This document shows, in pieces, positions 33,360 to 42,800 of a DNA stretch of 48,966 nucleotides. The position numbers were made by a program, and so were the translations under genes. The DNA lies in assembly GCF_000300195.1 (NCBI RefSeq), contig NZ_AMQH01000021.1, forward strand, positions 1 through 48,966, in the 5' to 3' direction. The DNA is from Clostridium tunisiense TJ. Lineage in GTDB: Bacteria > Bacillota > Clostridia > Clostridiales > Clostridiaceae. The notes under the pieces were generated by a model, which saw only the letters and a list, made by a program, of their open reading frames with translations, was not told the DNA's origin and ran no database searches. Position 1 is the stretch's first letter. Every line of letters starts with the position of its first letter.

Positions 33360-35558
33360 ATGGGGATGAAGTTTAAGTGGAAACCTAAAGAAATGCTTTC
33401 AAAACTAAAAATCTTTTTTTCTAAAAGAAGTGGGGCAAAACCTGAGAAGAAAAAGAGAGAGAAAAAAAGCTACGGTAAAATATTTAAGAGCAATAAGCTA
33501 CAAATTGAAGGGATTTCAATAAAATATAAATTACTTTTCAATATAACAGCGTTGCTTATTTGTGCTATGTTAATAACAAGCACTATAATGTACATAAGCT
33601 CATCAGTTACAATCTTCAATCAGAGTAAAGAAGAGATGAAATCACTAATTACTAGATCCATAGAAACTATATCAGTTATGATAGAAAAAGAAGTTAGTGA
33701 AGCTTATGCTATAGCTAACACAAAAGAGAGTAGTGAGATATTAAAGAATAATGAAAGTAAGGATGCTAATGTACTTAGTAGTAATATAGGTCTTATAAAC
33801 ATAAATAATAAGTTTTTTAAGGAATATTTAGCTGCTAACGCTCATGTCGATAGAATATCTTTAATTGATATAACCGGTAAGATAATTTCTGATAGTGAGG
33901 AATCTTTAATTGGAAGCAGTGTAAATGACACTGAATATCATGCTACTAGCTCTAGTGGAGGAAATAGTATAAGTGACACTCTTAAATCTGTAGATGGGAA
34001 AAAAAGTGTAGTGGTATTTACATACCCTGTACTTAATAAGGAAGCTCATGGAAAATGTGTTGGCTATGTAGCACTTCATGTTTATTCAAATAGTTTTTCA
34101 AAGTACTTAAATAAAGTTAAGGTAAATAATACAGAATCTAGCTTTGCATACTTAGTAGATGAAGCAGGAAGCGTTATTTATCATCCATCTAGTGAAAAGA
34201 TAGGTCAAAAGGTGGATTCAAAGGAAATTGAGGGAGTCATAGGGAAAGTAATGAAGGGCAGTAAGGTGGAAACCTCTGCTATAGAATATAAATATGAGAA
34301 CAAAAAGATTTTATCGGCCTATGGGGTAACCCCTAAAACAAACTGGTTACTGGTTGTTAATGCAGATAGAGACGAAATAAGAAAACCTGTACAAGCTATG
34401 ACTAAAGTGATTTTTATTGTAGCAATTTTAGTAATAATAGGAGCTGTATTAATAACTCTAGTTATGGCAAATATTATCGTTAAACCAATTATAGGGGTAA
34501 CATATCTTGTTAATAAAACTTCAGAACTTGACTTAAGTAATGACGACCTAAAAAACACAGTGAAGTCAAAGGATGAGATAGGATTAATATGGAAATCAAT
34601 TATAAATATGAGAACAGCTCTAAGAGAGGTAGTTAATGAGTTAACGGATGCTGGTGAAACCTTAACTAAGAATGCTAATTTAGTTGAAGAATCTGCAGAG
34701 ATTTTAAAGTATGAAGCAGATGAGACTCTTTTAGAAACTGAAAACATATCTTCAGGAATACAGCAAACAGCAGCTACTGCCGAAGAGATTTCAGCATCTT
34801 CTGATGATATGTTAAATAGGGTTAATAAAATTTCTGAAGGAGCATCCTCTGGTTATGATATTACTGAAGAAATTCTAAGTAAAGCCCAAGATATTAAAGA
34901 AACATCATTAGTATCAAAGGAAAAAACAGAAGAAGTATATAGTCAAGTTAAAACTGAACTAGAAAATGCAATTAACGGTTCCAAAGAAGTTAACCAAATT
35001 CATAAACTTGCTAATTCAATTTTGGAAATCACAGAGCAAACCAATCTTTTAGCCTTAAATGCAGCCATAGAAGCAGCAAGGGCTGGGGATGCTGGAAGGG
35101 GTTTTGCTGTGGTTGCTGATGAGGTAAGAAAGCTAGCAGAGCAGTCAGGAAAAACAGCCTCAGATATCCAACACGTAGTTAGAGTAGTCCACAATTCAGT
35201 GGAAAATTTAGCTGCTGGTTCAGAAAAGATGATTAAGTTTATGGAGATTAATGTTGGAAACGATTATGAAAGAAATATTAAAGTTGGTGAGCAATACTCT
35301 AATGATGCGGGAGAATTCAATAAGTTTATGACTGAATTTAATGAAGAGGCAAGAGCTCTAACTTCAAATATTAGTGATATTGTAAGGGCTATAGAGGAAG
35401 TTTCAACAACTGTAAGTGAGGGTGCTTTAGGAGTTTCTAATGTATCTAATAAAACTAATGACATAGTTAAAAAGATTGATGAAATTAAGATTACTGCTGT
35501 AGAAAATAAAAACAGTGCAGAAAAGATTAACAATATCACATCTAAGTTTAAATTATAA
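33360..35558 (+). CDS. Methyl-accepting chemotaxis protein
   Basis: 732 residues from ATG 33360. GTG 33357 is too close to the SD GGGGG (33348-33352). It has an unusual Lys-rich cytosolic N-terminal tail of ~55 residues, TM1 at ~57-81, an extracellular dCache-like sensor ([37 protein letters not shown]) and TM2 at ~349-371. A HAMP-like linker and a signalling domain follow, with the conserved hairpin tip [20 protein letters not shown] and [20 protein letters not shown]. It relays ligand binding to CheA/CheW. It is transcribed alone; the ligand is unknown. Confidence 0.95.
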   Translation: MGMKFKWKPKEMLSKLKIFFSKRSGAKPEKKKREKKSYGKIFKSNKLQIEGISIKYKLLFNITALLICAMLITSTIMYISSSVTIFNQSKEEMKSLITRSIETISVMIEKEVSEAYAIANTKESSEILKNNESKDANVLSSNIGLININNKFFKEYLAANAHVDRISLIDITGKIISDSEESLIGSSVNDTEYHATSSSGGNSISDTLKSVDGKKSVVVFTYPVLNKEAHGKCVGYVALHVYSNSFSKYLNKVKVNNTESSFAYLVDEAGSVIYHPSSEKIGQKVDSKEIEGVIGKVMKGSKVETSAIEYKYENKKILSAYGVTPKTNWLLVVNADRDEIRKPVQAMTKVIFIVAILVIIGAVLITLVMANIIVKPIIGVTYLVNKTSELDLSNDDLKNTVKSKDEIGLIWKSIINMRTALREVVNELTDAGETLTKNANLVEESAEILKYEADETLLETENISSGIQQTAATAEEISASSDDMLNRVNKISEGASSGYDITEEILSKAQDIKETSLVSKEKTEEVYSQVKTELENAINGSKEVNQIHKLANSILEITEQTNLLALNAAIEAARAGDAGRGFAVVADEVRKLAEQSGKTASDIQHVVRVVHNSVENLAAGSEKMIKFMEINVGNDYERNIKVGEQYSNDAGEFNKFMTEFNEEARALTSNISDIVRAIEEVSTTVSEGALGVSNVSNKTNDIVKKIDEIKITAVENKNSAEKINNITSKFKL

Positions 35559-35596
35559 AAATAGGAGTGAAGCTAAGCCTTCACTCCTATTTTTTC
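35557..35596. terminator. Shared bidirectional terminator of the MCP and psd genes
   Basis: AAAATAGGAGTGAAG and CTTCACTCCTATTTTT arms around a 6-nt loop. The stop codon of psd (minus strand, 35573-35575) lies in the loop, so the two genes converge on a single hairpin. Confidence 0.88.
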
Positions 35597-36460
35597 ACCA
35601 AATCTTACTAGAGATTCCATACCATTTCGACTATTTGAAAGTAAGTCTTTATCCAGTTTAACCACATTTTCTTTAAGAAAAAGTATTACAGTGGAGCCAC
35701 CGAATTTAAAGTATCCCTTTTCTTCACCTTTCTGTATATGCGCATTAGGATTATAGGTTTGAATAATAGATCCTACAAAGGTAGCACCAACTTCTAAGTA
35801 AATTACATCATCAAAGTTCTCACTATGAAATATGCTATATTCTCTTTTATTTTCTGAAAACACTCTATTTACATTTTCTAGGGCTACAGGATTAACAGAG
35901 TAATAATGGCCTGAAATAGATTTACCTGAGGAACAAGTTCCATTATCTATAAAGTGAAATCTATGATAATCTGTTGGACATAACCTAAAGATTAAGCAAT
36001 ATCCATTCTTATATTCCTTAGCAAGTTTTTCATCTTTTAATAGATCTTTTACATTATAGGTAAATCCTTTTACTTTAAAGGTAGTATCTTCATTAATTTT
36101 ATCTATAGCTGTGAGTTTACCATCACAGGGAGAAATTAAGATATTAGCATCCATTGGTATTTCTCTAAAGTTAGGTTTTAGCTTTCTGTGAAAAAAATCA
36201 TTAAAGTTATTATACTCATCAGCATGTCTTTCATACTCGCTCATATCCATGCCAAATTCTTCAATAAAAGGTTTAATTCTTTTTTTACTTAAGAAGCTAT
36301 CGCAGTACTTACCATAAAGAAGAGTTAGAAATTTACGCTTAAATATAATTTCTAAAAAGGACTTTCCTAAGGCATTAGTATAAAGATAGTTAATAAACTT
36401 TCCCGCAGCTACTTTTTCTATTTCATAACGCTTTTCTTTTCTATTATAAAATTTAATCAT
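35573..36460 (-). CDS. psd: Phosphatidylserine decarboxylase proenzyme
   Basis: 295 residues, normal for clostridial Psd. It makes phosphatidylethanolamine from phosphatidylserine at the membrane. The self-cleavage site is GGST near residue 252 (FKFGGSTVI), where Ser becomes the pyruvoyl group; many family members have LGST. Other conserved parts are NDFFHRKLKP, SPCDGKL, and the catalytic-site region CPTDYHRFHF with later SGHYYSVNP. Transcribed alone on the minus strand. No pssA gene is adjacent. Confidence 0.95.
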   Translation of the reverse strand: MIKFYNRKEKRYEIEKVAAGKFINYLYTNALGKSFLEIIFKRKFLTLLYGKYCDSFLSKKRIKPFIEEFGMDMSEYERHADEYNNFNDFFHRKLKPNFREIPMDANILISPCDGKLTAIDKINEDTTFKVKGFTYNVKDLLKDEKLAKEYKNGYCLIFRLCPTDYHRFHFIDNGTCSSGKSISGHYYSVNPVALENVNRVFSENKREYSIFHSENFDDVIYLEVGATFVGSIIQTYNPNAHIQKGEEKGYFKFGGSTVILFLKENVVKLDKDLLSNSRNGMESLVRFGEKIGVKA

Positions 36461-36610
36461 TTTACCAACTCCAACATAGTAGTATTTATATTCTACTTGT
36501 TTAAAAATATAATATCAATATTTATATTATAGACAAATCAATAATTAAACACACCTATTAAGTCATTATTTATTGAATTTCTTATAGAAGATTCAATTAT
36601 AGCCAACAAA

Positions 36611-36642
36611 AAAAACAACCTAGTAAATACTCGGTTGTTTTT
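36611..36642 (-). terminator. Terminator of the AGCS symporter gene
   Basis: AAAAACAACC and GGTTGTTTTT arms around 12 nt, 20 bp beyond the stop of the minus-strand symporter. Confidence 0.85.
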
Positions 36643-36662
36643 GATTGGGTATAATTATAAAC

Positions 36663-38054
36663 TTATATTTTATCTTTCTTTGAAGTCTTAAAGACTTCAT
36701 ATTCATTCATTAAGGATATTACCACTGGGCTAAGAGCCAGAAGTGCTACTAAGTTAGGGAATACCATAAAACCATTGAACATATCAGCAAGTTCCCATAC
36801 TAAGTTAACTTTTAAGGTAGAACCTACAACTATAAATAATAATACTAATAATCTATATGGAGTTAAGCCTTTTTTACCAAACATATATTTTATATTTAGC
36901 TCTCCAAAGAAGTACCATCCAACAATTGTAGAGAAGGCAAAGAATAATAGACAAATTGCTATGAAGGTATGACCAAAGCCCCCAAGCCCTCTAGCAAAGG
37001 CTTCTTGAGTTAGTTGGATACCTTGTAATGCTTTACCTGAACCATCAGTAGCACTTAATGCTCCTGTAGTTATTATAACGAAAGCAGTTAGGTTTAAAAT
37101 TACAAAAGTATCAATAAATACGCTTATTATAGCTACGACACCTTGCTCACCAGGGTGTTTAACCTTAGCTACTGCATGAGCATGAGGCGTTGAACCCATA
37201 CCAGCTTCGTTAGAGAATAATCCTCTTGCAACCCCATATCGTACAGCTTGTTTTATTGTAACTCCTACAACACCACCAACTACAGCACTTGGATTGAAGG
37301 CACCAACTACTATAGAAGTTAAAGCAGGAATAAATTCTCCTATGTTCATAACTAAAATTCCTAAAGAAAACACAATATAAAATCCAGCCATTATAGGAAC
37401 TAATTTTTCAGTAACTGATGCAATTCTGCCCATTCCACCGATAAATATAAAACCTGCAAGAACAGCAACAATAATTCCAACTACTATAGGGTTAATCCCG
37501 AAAGCAGTGTTAAAGGCATCGGCAATAGAGTTTGCTTGCACCATGTTGCCCATGAAGCCAAGAGCTAATACACAAGAAATAGAAAAAAATCCAGCTAAAA
37601 ATTTACCAAGTGATTTATTTTCAAGTCCATTACTAATGTAGTAGGCGGGTCCCCCAGTAACTTCTCCATCTACTTTAGTTTTAAACTTTTGAGATAATAC
37701 AGCTTCGGAATAGACAGTAGCCATTCCAAAGAATGCACTAATCCACATCCAAAAAATTGCACCAGGTCCACCAAGAGCAATAGCAGTAGCTGCTCCAGCT
37801 AAGTTACCAGTTCCAACTTGTGCGGCAATAGCAGTTGTAAGTGACTGGAAGGATGACATTCCATCTTCATCTGCTTTTTTTCCCTTTAGAGTAATACCGC
37901 CAAAAACGCTTTTGAAGCTTTCTCCAAACTTTCTAACTTGTATAAATCTAGTTTTGAAAGTAAAGTAAATACCAGTTCCACAAAGTAAGAATAGTAGAAC
38001 TGAACTCCAAAGCACTGAGTTAATGTTTTCAACAATTGGTAATAATGAGTCCAT
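36663..38054 (-). CDS. Alanine/glycine:cation symporter (AGCS family)
   Basis: 463 residues, ~11 membrane segments. Family signature stretches: ALTTAIAAQVGTGNLAGAAT is close to what is seen (LTTAIAAQVGTGNLAGAATA), then GGPGAIFWMWISAFFGMAT and ARGLFSNEAGMGSTPHAHAV. AGCS carriers import alanine or glycine with Na+ or H+. ATG 38054 has GGGGGA upstream. Transcribed alone. Confidence 0.95.
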   Translation of the reverse strand: MDSLLPIVENINSVLWSSVLLFLLCGTGIYFTFKTRFIQVRKFGESFKSVFGGITLKGKKADEDGMSSFQSLTTAIAAQVGTGNLAGAATAIALGGPGAIFWMWISAFFGMATVYSEAVLSQKFKTKVDGEVTGGPAYYISNGLENKSLGKFLAGFFSISCVLALGFMGNMVQANSIADAFNTAFGINPIVVGIIVAVLAGFIFIGGMGRIASVTEKLVPIMAGFYIVFSLGILVMNIGEFIPALTSIVVGAFNPSAVVGGVVGVTIKQAVRYGVARGLFSNEAGMGSTPHAHAVAKVKHPGEQGVVAIISVFIDTFVILNLTAFVIITTGALSATDGSGKALQGIQLTQEAFARGLGGFGHTFIAICLLFFAFSTIVGWYFFGELNIKYMFGKKGLTPYRLLVLLFIVVGSTLKVNLVWELADMFNGFMVFPNLVALLALSPVVISLMNEYEVFKTSKKDKI

Positions 38055-38203
38055 GATAAATCCCCCTTATTGATTAAACTTGTTCTCAAAACTAGTTTAA
38101 CACACAATTGCGAAAATTTAAACAAGTTTGATAAAAAATTCACTAAATATACAGGAAGTTTCATAAGATGACATTATTATGGCTGTTTATTATGAATAAA
38201 TAT

Positions 38204-38239
38204 AAAAAAGTTAGCAAGTATTAACTCACTAACTTTTTA
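38204..38239 (-). terminator. Terminator of the carboxyltransferase gene
   Basis: AAAAAGTTAG and CTAACTTTTT arms around 14 nt, immediately after the minus-strand stop at 38249. Confidence 0.8.
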
Positions 38240-38248
38240 TTAAGATTA

Positions 38249-39637
38249 TTATATTACTTCACTATTTGTAATTTTTCTCATATCATCATTAGATGGATTT
38301 TCGCTTCTTTTCTTGAAAAATTCTTCAGCAATTTGTGGGAACGCAAGATAAGAAAGTACATCTTCTTCTCTTGTAGTCACATCTTTTAGCATTTCTTTTG
38401 TTTTTTCAAAGGCTGGTTCCAAAGTATCGGCAAATCTTCCTGTAATAGGTTCTTCATTTCCAAGGGCTTTTTTAAGCACATCTTCATTGATTTTACCAGG
38501 AGCAGTTCCATATTCACCCTTGCAGTAAGCTTTAACCTCTTTTAGTACCATTTTATATCTTTCACCAGTTAAAATATTAACAGTTGCTTGAGTTCCTACC
38601 ATTTGACTCATTGGAGTTACAAGTGGTGGATATCCTAAATCTTCTCTAACTTTTGGAACTTCAGCAAGCACTGCATCAAGCTTATCTATAGAATTTTGAG
38701 CTTTAAGTTGAGAAATCATGTTAGATAACATACCACCAGGAATTTGGTTAGTTAAACCTTCAGGTTGAGGAGTTAAAACTTTAGGATCCAGAAGACCCGA
38801 AGCTAAAACATCATTCCTTATAGGTTTAAAGAAATCATTTATATAAGTTAATTTCTGAATATTTAAGTTCGTATCATATCCTGCAGAAGTTAATGCTTGG
38901 TGAAGAGTTTCTGTTGGTGGCTGAGAAGTACCACTAGAAAATGAAGATATTGCACAATCTATACCATCAACACCAGCTTCAGCAGCTTTAAAGTAAGACA
39001 TTTCAGCAAGACCATTTGTACTATGTGAATGTAAGAACACAGGAACTTTAACAGTTTCTTTTATGCTCTTAACTAAGTCATGTGCTATATTTGGCATTAT
39101 AAGACCTGCCATGTCTTTGATACATATTGAGTGAGCGCCCATATTTTCAAGTTGCTTAGCTAAATGAGTATAGTTATTTACATCATGAATAGGACTCACG
39201 GTATAAACTATAGTTCCTTGAGCATGTGCACCTTGTTTTATTGTTTCATCCATGGCAACTTCAATATTTTGAAAGTCATTTAAGGCATCGAATATTCTAA
39301 TTATATCCATTCCGTAGTATACAGTCATTTTTATGAACTCTCTTACTACGTCATCAGGATAATGTTTGTAACCTAATATGTTCTGACCTCTCAATAGCAT
39401 TTGAAGAGGAGTTTTCTTTACTACATTTTTAATGTTTTTTAATCTATTCCATGGATCCTCATTTAAGTATCTTAGGCAAGAGTCGAAAGTTGCGCCGCCC
39501 CAACATTCCAATGAATAATATCCTGCATCATCTAATTCCTTAAGTATAGGAGCAAACTCCTCATAAGGAAGCCTAGTTGCAATAAGAGATTGATTAGCAT
39601 CTCTTAGAACCGTCTCAGTTATATGAATTTTTTTCAT
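38249..39637 (-). CDS. Oxaloacetate decarboxylase alpha / pyruvate carboxylase B-type carboxyltransferase, no biotin domain
   Basis: 462 residues from ATG at 39637; a GTG nine bases earlier is part of the SD AGAGGTG. The carboxyltransferase TIM barrel is clear: TETVLRDANQSLIATRLP, SLECWGGATFDSCLRYLNED, the metal and Lys region ICIKDMAGL and HSHSTNGLAEMSY. The PYC/OadA helical domain follows (MVGTQATVNILTGERYK). Classical OadA is ~580 residues and ends in a biotinyl domain with an MKM motif; this protein stops before it. A separate biotin carrier and membrane subunits would be needed, and none is nearby. Role: oxaloacetate/pyruvate carboxyl transfer, by family. Confidence 0.9.
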   Translation of the reverse strand: MKKIHITETVLRDANQSLIATRLPYEEFAPILKELDDAGYYSLECWGGATFDSCLRYLNEDPWNRLKNIKNVVKKTPLQMLLRGQNILGYKHYPDDVVREFIKMTVYYGMDIIRIFDALNDFQNIEVAMDETIKQGAHAQGTIVYTVSPIHDVNNYTHLAKQLENMGAHSICIKDMAGLIMPNIAHDLVKSIKETVKVPVFLHSHSTNGLAEMSYFKAAEAGVDGIDCAISSFSSGTSQPPTETLHQALTSAGYDTNLNIQKLTYINDFFKPIRNDVLASGLLDPKVLTPQPEGLTNQIPGGMLSNMISQLKAQNSIDKLDAVLAEVPKVREDLGYPPLVTPMSQMVGTQATVNILTGERYKMVLKEVKAYCKGEYGTAPGKINEDVLKKALGNEEPITGRFADTLEPAFEKTKEMLKDVTTREEDVLSYLAFPQIAEEFFKKRSENPSNDDMRKITNSEVI

Positions 39638-39839
39638 TAAAATCACCTCTAAATAAAATGTACATAGTGTAATATTTTAGTTAATCATTAATATTTTAAC
39701 ATAAAGCTTTATAAAAATCTGCAACAAATCATTTATTTTTCTGAAAAATTATCCATTCCATATTAGGTTATCCTAAAAAATAGCTTAAAATTCATGAATT
39801 ATTTTAATTTAAATTATAAAATTTTAATATAAAGATATG

Positions 39840-39869
39840 TTGACATTTTAAACCAGTTGTTATTATAAT
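39840..39869 (+). promoter_or_regulatory. Promoter of tRNA-Arg(CCT)
   Basis: TTGACA (39840-39845), 18-nt spacer, TATAAT (39864-39869), 15 bp upstream of the tRNA. Confidence 0.78.
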
Positions 39870-39884
39870 ATAATTATAATTCAT

Positions 39885-39961
39885 GCGCCCGTAGCTCAGT
39901 AGGATAGAGCGTCCCCCTCCTAAGGGGAAGGCCGGAGGTTCGACTCCTCTCGTGCGCACCA
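39885..39961 (+). tRNA. tRNA-Arg (CCT)
   Basis: A 77-nt cloverleaf with acceptor GCGCCCG/CGTGCGC (one G-U), anticodon loop CTCCTAA giving CCT, and encoded CCA. Has its own promoter and terminator. Confidence 0.96.
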
Positions 39962-39996
39962 AACTTAGTAAGGCTTTGCTTTGCTAAGTTTTTTTA
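39961..39996 (+). terminator. Terminator after tRNA-Arg(CCT)
   Basis: AAACTTAG and CTAAGTTT arms followed by TTTTTATT. Confidence 0.82.
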
Positions 39997-40116
39997 TTAT
40001 ATAGAATAACCTTGGGGAAATATTTCATCTAAACTTCAAGTATATATAGATGGATAGGTTATTTGTGGTTTAATTTTACTATAAACAGGTATAATAAAAT
40101 TTATTAAGGAGTTTTT

Positions 40117-40560
40117 ATGGAAAATTCACATATGAAAATGGCTATTGAGGAAGCGAAAAAGGCCTTAGAAAGAGCTGAGGTTCCAGTTGGAGCGGTAATA
40201 GTAAAGGATGATAAGGTAATATCCGTAGCACATAACTTAAAGGAAGGGACTAAGGATCCTACTAACCATGCTGAAATTATAGCAATAAGAAAGGCTAGTG
40301 AAGTGTTAGGCAGATGGAGGCTCAATGATTGTAGTATGTATGTAACCTTAGAACCCTGCGCCATGTGTGCAGGAGCAATTATACAAAGTAGAATAAAAAC
40401 CCTTTATATTGGAACTTTTGATCCAAGGGCAGGGGCTTGTGGGTCTGTGTTTAACATAACTCAAGACCATAGATTAAATCATTGGGTTAATGTAAAGTGG
40501 TTATATGATGAGGAATGTAGCAACTTATTACAAGAGTTTTTTATTGAAAGGAGAAAGTAA
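40117..40560 (+). CDS. tadA: tRNA-adenosine(34) deaminase
   Basis: 147 residues, normal for TadA. Zinc site H51-A-E53 and P80-C81-x2-C84 (LEPCAMCAGAI). It deaminates A34 of tRNA-Arg(ACG) to inosine, needed to read CGN codons; that tRNA is encoded at 11375. ATG 40117 has AAGGAG upstream. The next gene starts immediately after its stop, suggesting co-translation. Confidence 0.96.
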   Translation: MENSHMKMAIEEAKKALERAEVPVGAVIVKDDKVISVAHNLKEGTKDPTNHAEIIAIRKASEVLGRWRLNDCSMYVTLEPCAMCAGAIIQSRIKTLYIGTFDPRAGACGSVFNITQDHRLNHWVNVKWLYDEECSNLLQEFFIERRK

Positions 40561-40788
40561 ATGGAGAATAATTTAAATGAAGAAATACTAGATAAACTTA
40601 CAAAGGTATGCATATGCAAGGGAATTCCTAGATCAACTATTAAGAAAGCAATAGCAAATGGAGCTAAAACTGTAGAGGAAGTTAATAAGGCTACAGGTAG
40701 TGGTAGTGGTGGATGCAAGGGCAGAAGATGCTCAGTAAAAATAGCAGAACTTATAAAACAATATAATGAAGAAAATGCAATAGAATAA
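40561..40788 (+). CDS. BFD-like [2Fe-2S]-binding small protein
   Basis: 75 residues. ATG 40561 directly follows the tadA stop with no gap; the SD GGAGA lies inside tadA. The cysteines C17-x-C19 (KVCICKGIPRST) and C52/C57 (GGCKGRRCS) with the helical core match BFD-like domains, which carry a [2Fe-2S] cluster. Free-standing BFD-like proteins function in iron and electron transfer; the partner is not known. The same type of domain is fused to the FAD enzyme at 7197. Confidence 0.82.
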   Translation: MENNLNEEILDKLTKVCICKGIPRSTIKKAIANGAKTVEEVNKATGSGSGGCKGRRCSVKIAELIKQYNEENAIE

Positions 40789-40947
40789 ACTTAAAGTTCA
40801 AATTGTTTTTATAGTTTAGTAAAGCTGATTTTTATATAACATTAATAAACTTTAGAGGAATCTAATTGAAATAATGAAAGTAAAAATTTTATTTTCATTT
40901 CCTATATGGTAAAATATAATAAAAAAATACAAAGGGGGATGAGCAAT

Positions 40948-41718
40948 ATGGATCCAGTGGCAATAAGATTATTTGGAATAGATATTATGTGGTATGGAGT
41001 AATAATATCTACAGGGATAATAATTGCATTATTATTAACAGAATATACCTGTAAGTTGAGAGATATAAAGTATGATGATGTATTAACAATTTTTTTAATT
41101 ACATTTCCACTTGCTGTTATAGGTGCTAGGCTTTACTATGTAATATTTGAGTTTAATAATTACTATAAAGACAACCTAGGAGATATATTTAATATAAGGC
41201 AGGGAGGACTTGCAATACATGGAGCAATAATTACTACGGTATTAGTTGTGTATTTGTATGCTAAAAAGAAAGGAATGAACTTTTTAGCTTTACTGGATGT
41301 AGCAGCTCCATCTTTAATAATTGCTCAATCTCTAGGCCGTTGGGGTAACTTCTTTAACCAAGAAGCTCACGGTGGACCAGTATCTAAAGAATTTATAAGT
41401 ATGTTTCCAGAATTTATTCAAAAAGGAATGTTTATAGACGGTACCTATTATCACCCTACCTTCTTATATGAATCCATCTGGAACTTAGCAGTATTTTTAG
41501 TGCTATTTTACTTAATTCATAAAGTGAGAAAAAGAGGAGTTGTAGCTTTATCTTACTTAGGATTATATTCCTTAGGAAGGTTTTTTATAGAAGGACTTAG
41601 AACTGATAGTCTTATGATAGGACCAATTAGAACGGCTCAGTTGATTAGTATTTTAGGAATAGTAATATGTATAGCAGGATTATTTATGATTTATAAAGGT
41701 AGAAAAGAATCTTTATAA
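40948..41718 (+). CDS. lgt: Prolipoprotein diacylglyceryl transferase
   Basis: 256 residues from ATG 40948; upstream in-frame starts at 40906 and 40939 are rejected because the SD GGGGG (40934-40938) suits 40948. Seven membrane segments. The Lgt signature [14 protein letters not shown] is at ~129-142, with [12 protein letters not shown] and [12 protein letters not shown] downstream. It attaches diacylglycerol to the lipobox Cys of prelipoproteins in the membrane. Ends at a strong terminator. Confidence 0.96.
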   Translation: MDPVAIRLFGIDIMWYGVIISTGIIIALLLTEYTCKLRDIKYDDVLTIFLITFPLAVIGARLYYVIFEFNNYYKDNLGDIFNIRQGGLAIHGAIITTVLVVYLYAKKKGMNFLALLDVAAPSLIIAQSLGRWGNFFNQEAHGGPVSKEFISMFPEFIQKGMFIDGTYYHPTFLYESIWNLAVFLVLFYLIHKVRKRGVVALSYLGLYSLGRFFIEGLRTDSLMIGPIRTAQLISILGIVICIAGLFMIYKGRKESL

Positions 41719-41735
41719 GAAATGAATCTAATTTA

Positions 41736-41780
41736 AAGGAGTACTGGAAAATATTTATTTTCAGTACTCCTTATTTATTT
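41736..41780 (+). terminator. Terminator after lgt
   Basis: AAGGAGTACTG and CAGTACTCCTT arms around a 15-nt loop, followed by ATTTATTTG. Confidence 0.85.
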
Positions 41781-42117
41781 GTTCGACATAAAGTAAAACA
41801 CAAAATTAATAGAATACCTGAAGAGTTATTAAATGTTCTTTAAAAGTCTAACAGTAATAGTAAAATCTATTAGTATGTTTTCAGTGATTCAGCATATCTG
41901 ATTCTGCCGCTAATTTTTCATTACTATTATATGTAACAAAGAGCTACTGACATTGAAACCATCTTAATTAACAATAGAATAATAACTATTTTAAAGTTGG
42001 TTTCTGTGATTTTTGTTATAACTTCTATATTATTAACATATAATAAAATTATCTCAAATGTGGAACATTTATTACAATATTAGAAAAAATTAATATACAG
42101 GATTTAAAGTTTTTTAC
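41781..42117. other. Noncoding stretch before tRNA-Ser(GGA)
   Basis: No gene seen. One hydrophobic open stretch at about 41937-42083 (TILKLVSVIFVITSILLTYN) has no start codon and may be a decayed small membrane gene. Confidence 0.4.
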
Positions 42118-42146
42118 TTGCAACATATGAATAACAATAGTATAAT
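42118..42146 (+). promoter_or_regulatory. Promoter of tRNA-Ser(GGA)-SRP RNA
   Basis: TTGCAA (42118-42123), 17-nt spacer, TATAAT (42141-42146). Likely drives the tRNA and the SRP RNA that follows 1 nt later. Confidence 0.75.
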
Positions 42147-42198
42147 CATGTTACACAGTGGTGAGTTAAACAATCACTGATGGAACTTAATATAACAT

Positions 42199-42288
42199 GG
42201 AGAGATGTCCGAGTGGTTTAAGGAGCACGCCTGGAACGCGTGTGTAGGGGTAACTCTACCGAGGGTTCGAATCCCTCTTTCTCCGCCA
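42199..42288 (+). tRNA. tRNA-Ser (GGA)
   Basis: A 90-nt class II tRNA with a long variable arm and encoded CCA. The anticodon loop CTGGAAC gives GGA, reading UCC/UCU. This is the tRNA that the serS T-box specifier UCC would sense. The CCA abuts the SRP RNA. Confidence 0.96.
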
Positions 42289-42289
42289 T

Positions 42290-42557
42290 GTCGTACTAGA
42301 TGGGGAGTTAGCGGTGCCCTGTAACCTGCAATCCGCTACAGCAGGGTTGAATCCCTCGCCTAGGTTTTAACTTGTGTGGTCTGACCCATATAAGTGGTGT
42401 TGAGAACTGGGTCCCACGCAATGGAAATTCATGAACCTCGTCAGGTCCGGAAGGAAGCAGCGATAAGTGAACACTTCCATGTGCCGTGGATTAACCTGGT
42501 TTGAGCTAACTGTATGGGTAACGCACATAGGCTAATTATCGAAGCGAGGTGTACGAC
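42290..42557 (+). ncRNA. ffs: Signal recognition particle RNA, large form
   Basis: About 268 nt. The ends pair (GTCGTAC with GTACGAC). The conserved SRP apical core GTCAGGTCCGGAAGGAAGCA is at 42440-42459, and the Alu-like 5' domain is present, as in Bacillus scRNA and clostridial SRP RNA. Binds Ffh to target membrane proteins. It directly follows tRNA-Ser(GGA) and is probably co-transcribed and processed. Confidence 0.95.
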
Positions 42558-42572
42558 TTTAATAAGATATTC

Positions 42573-42600
42573 AAGATGCTTTTGTGGCATCTTTTTTGTT
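42573..42600 (+). terminator. Terminator after SRP RNA
   Basis: AAGATGC and GCATCTT arms around 7 nt followed by TTTTTG. Confidence 0.85.
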
Positions 42601-42800
42601 TTATATTGAAATAAATTAAGGGTATAATTAGCTACATAGGAATTAAATTTTAAAATTTATCTATGTACATTTTTCTTCATTCTATTAGATTTTTGAGAAG
42701 TCTATATGAAGTTTATAAATATTAAAGATAAATAATATAATTCACAGATATTAACAAAGGATATATAATAGAGTTAACATAGAAAAAGAGGTGAGGCACT

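Noticed and set aside
41937..42083. Hydrophobic open stretch before tRNA-Ser(GGA)
   Set aside because: No usable start codon in frame and no family match; could be a decayed gene but cannot be supported.
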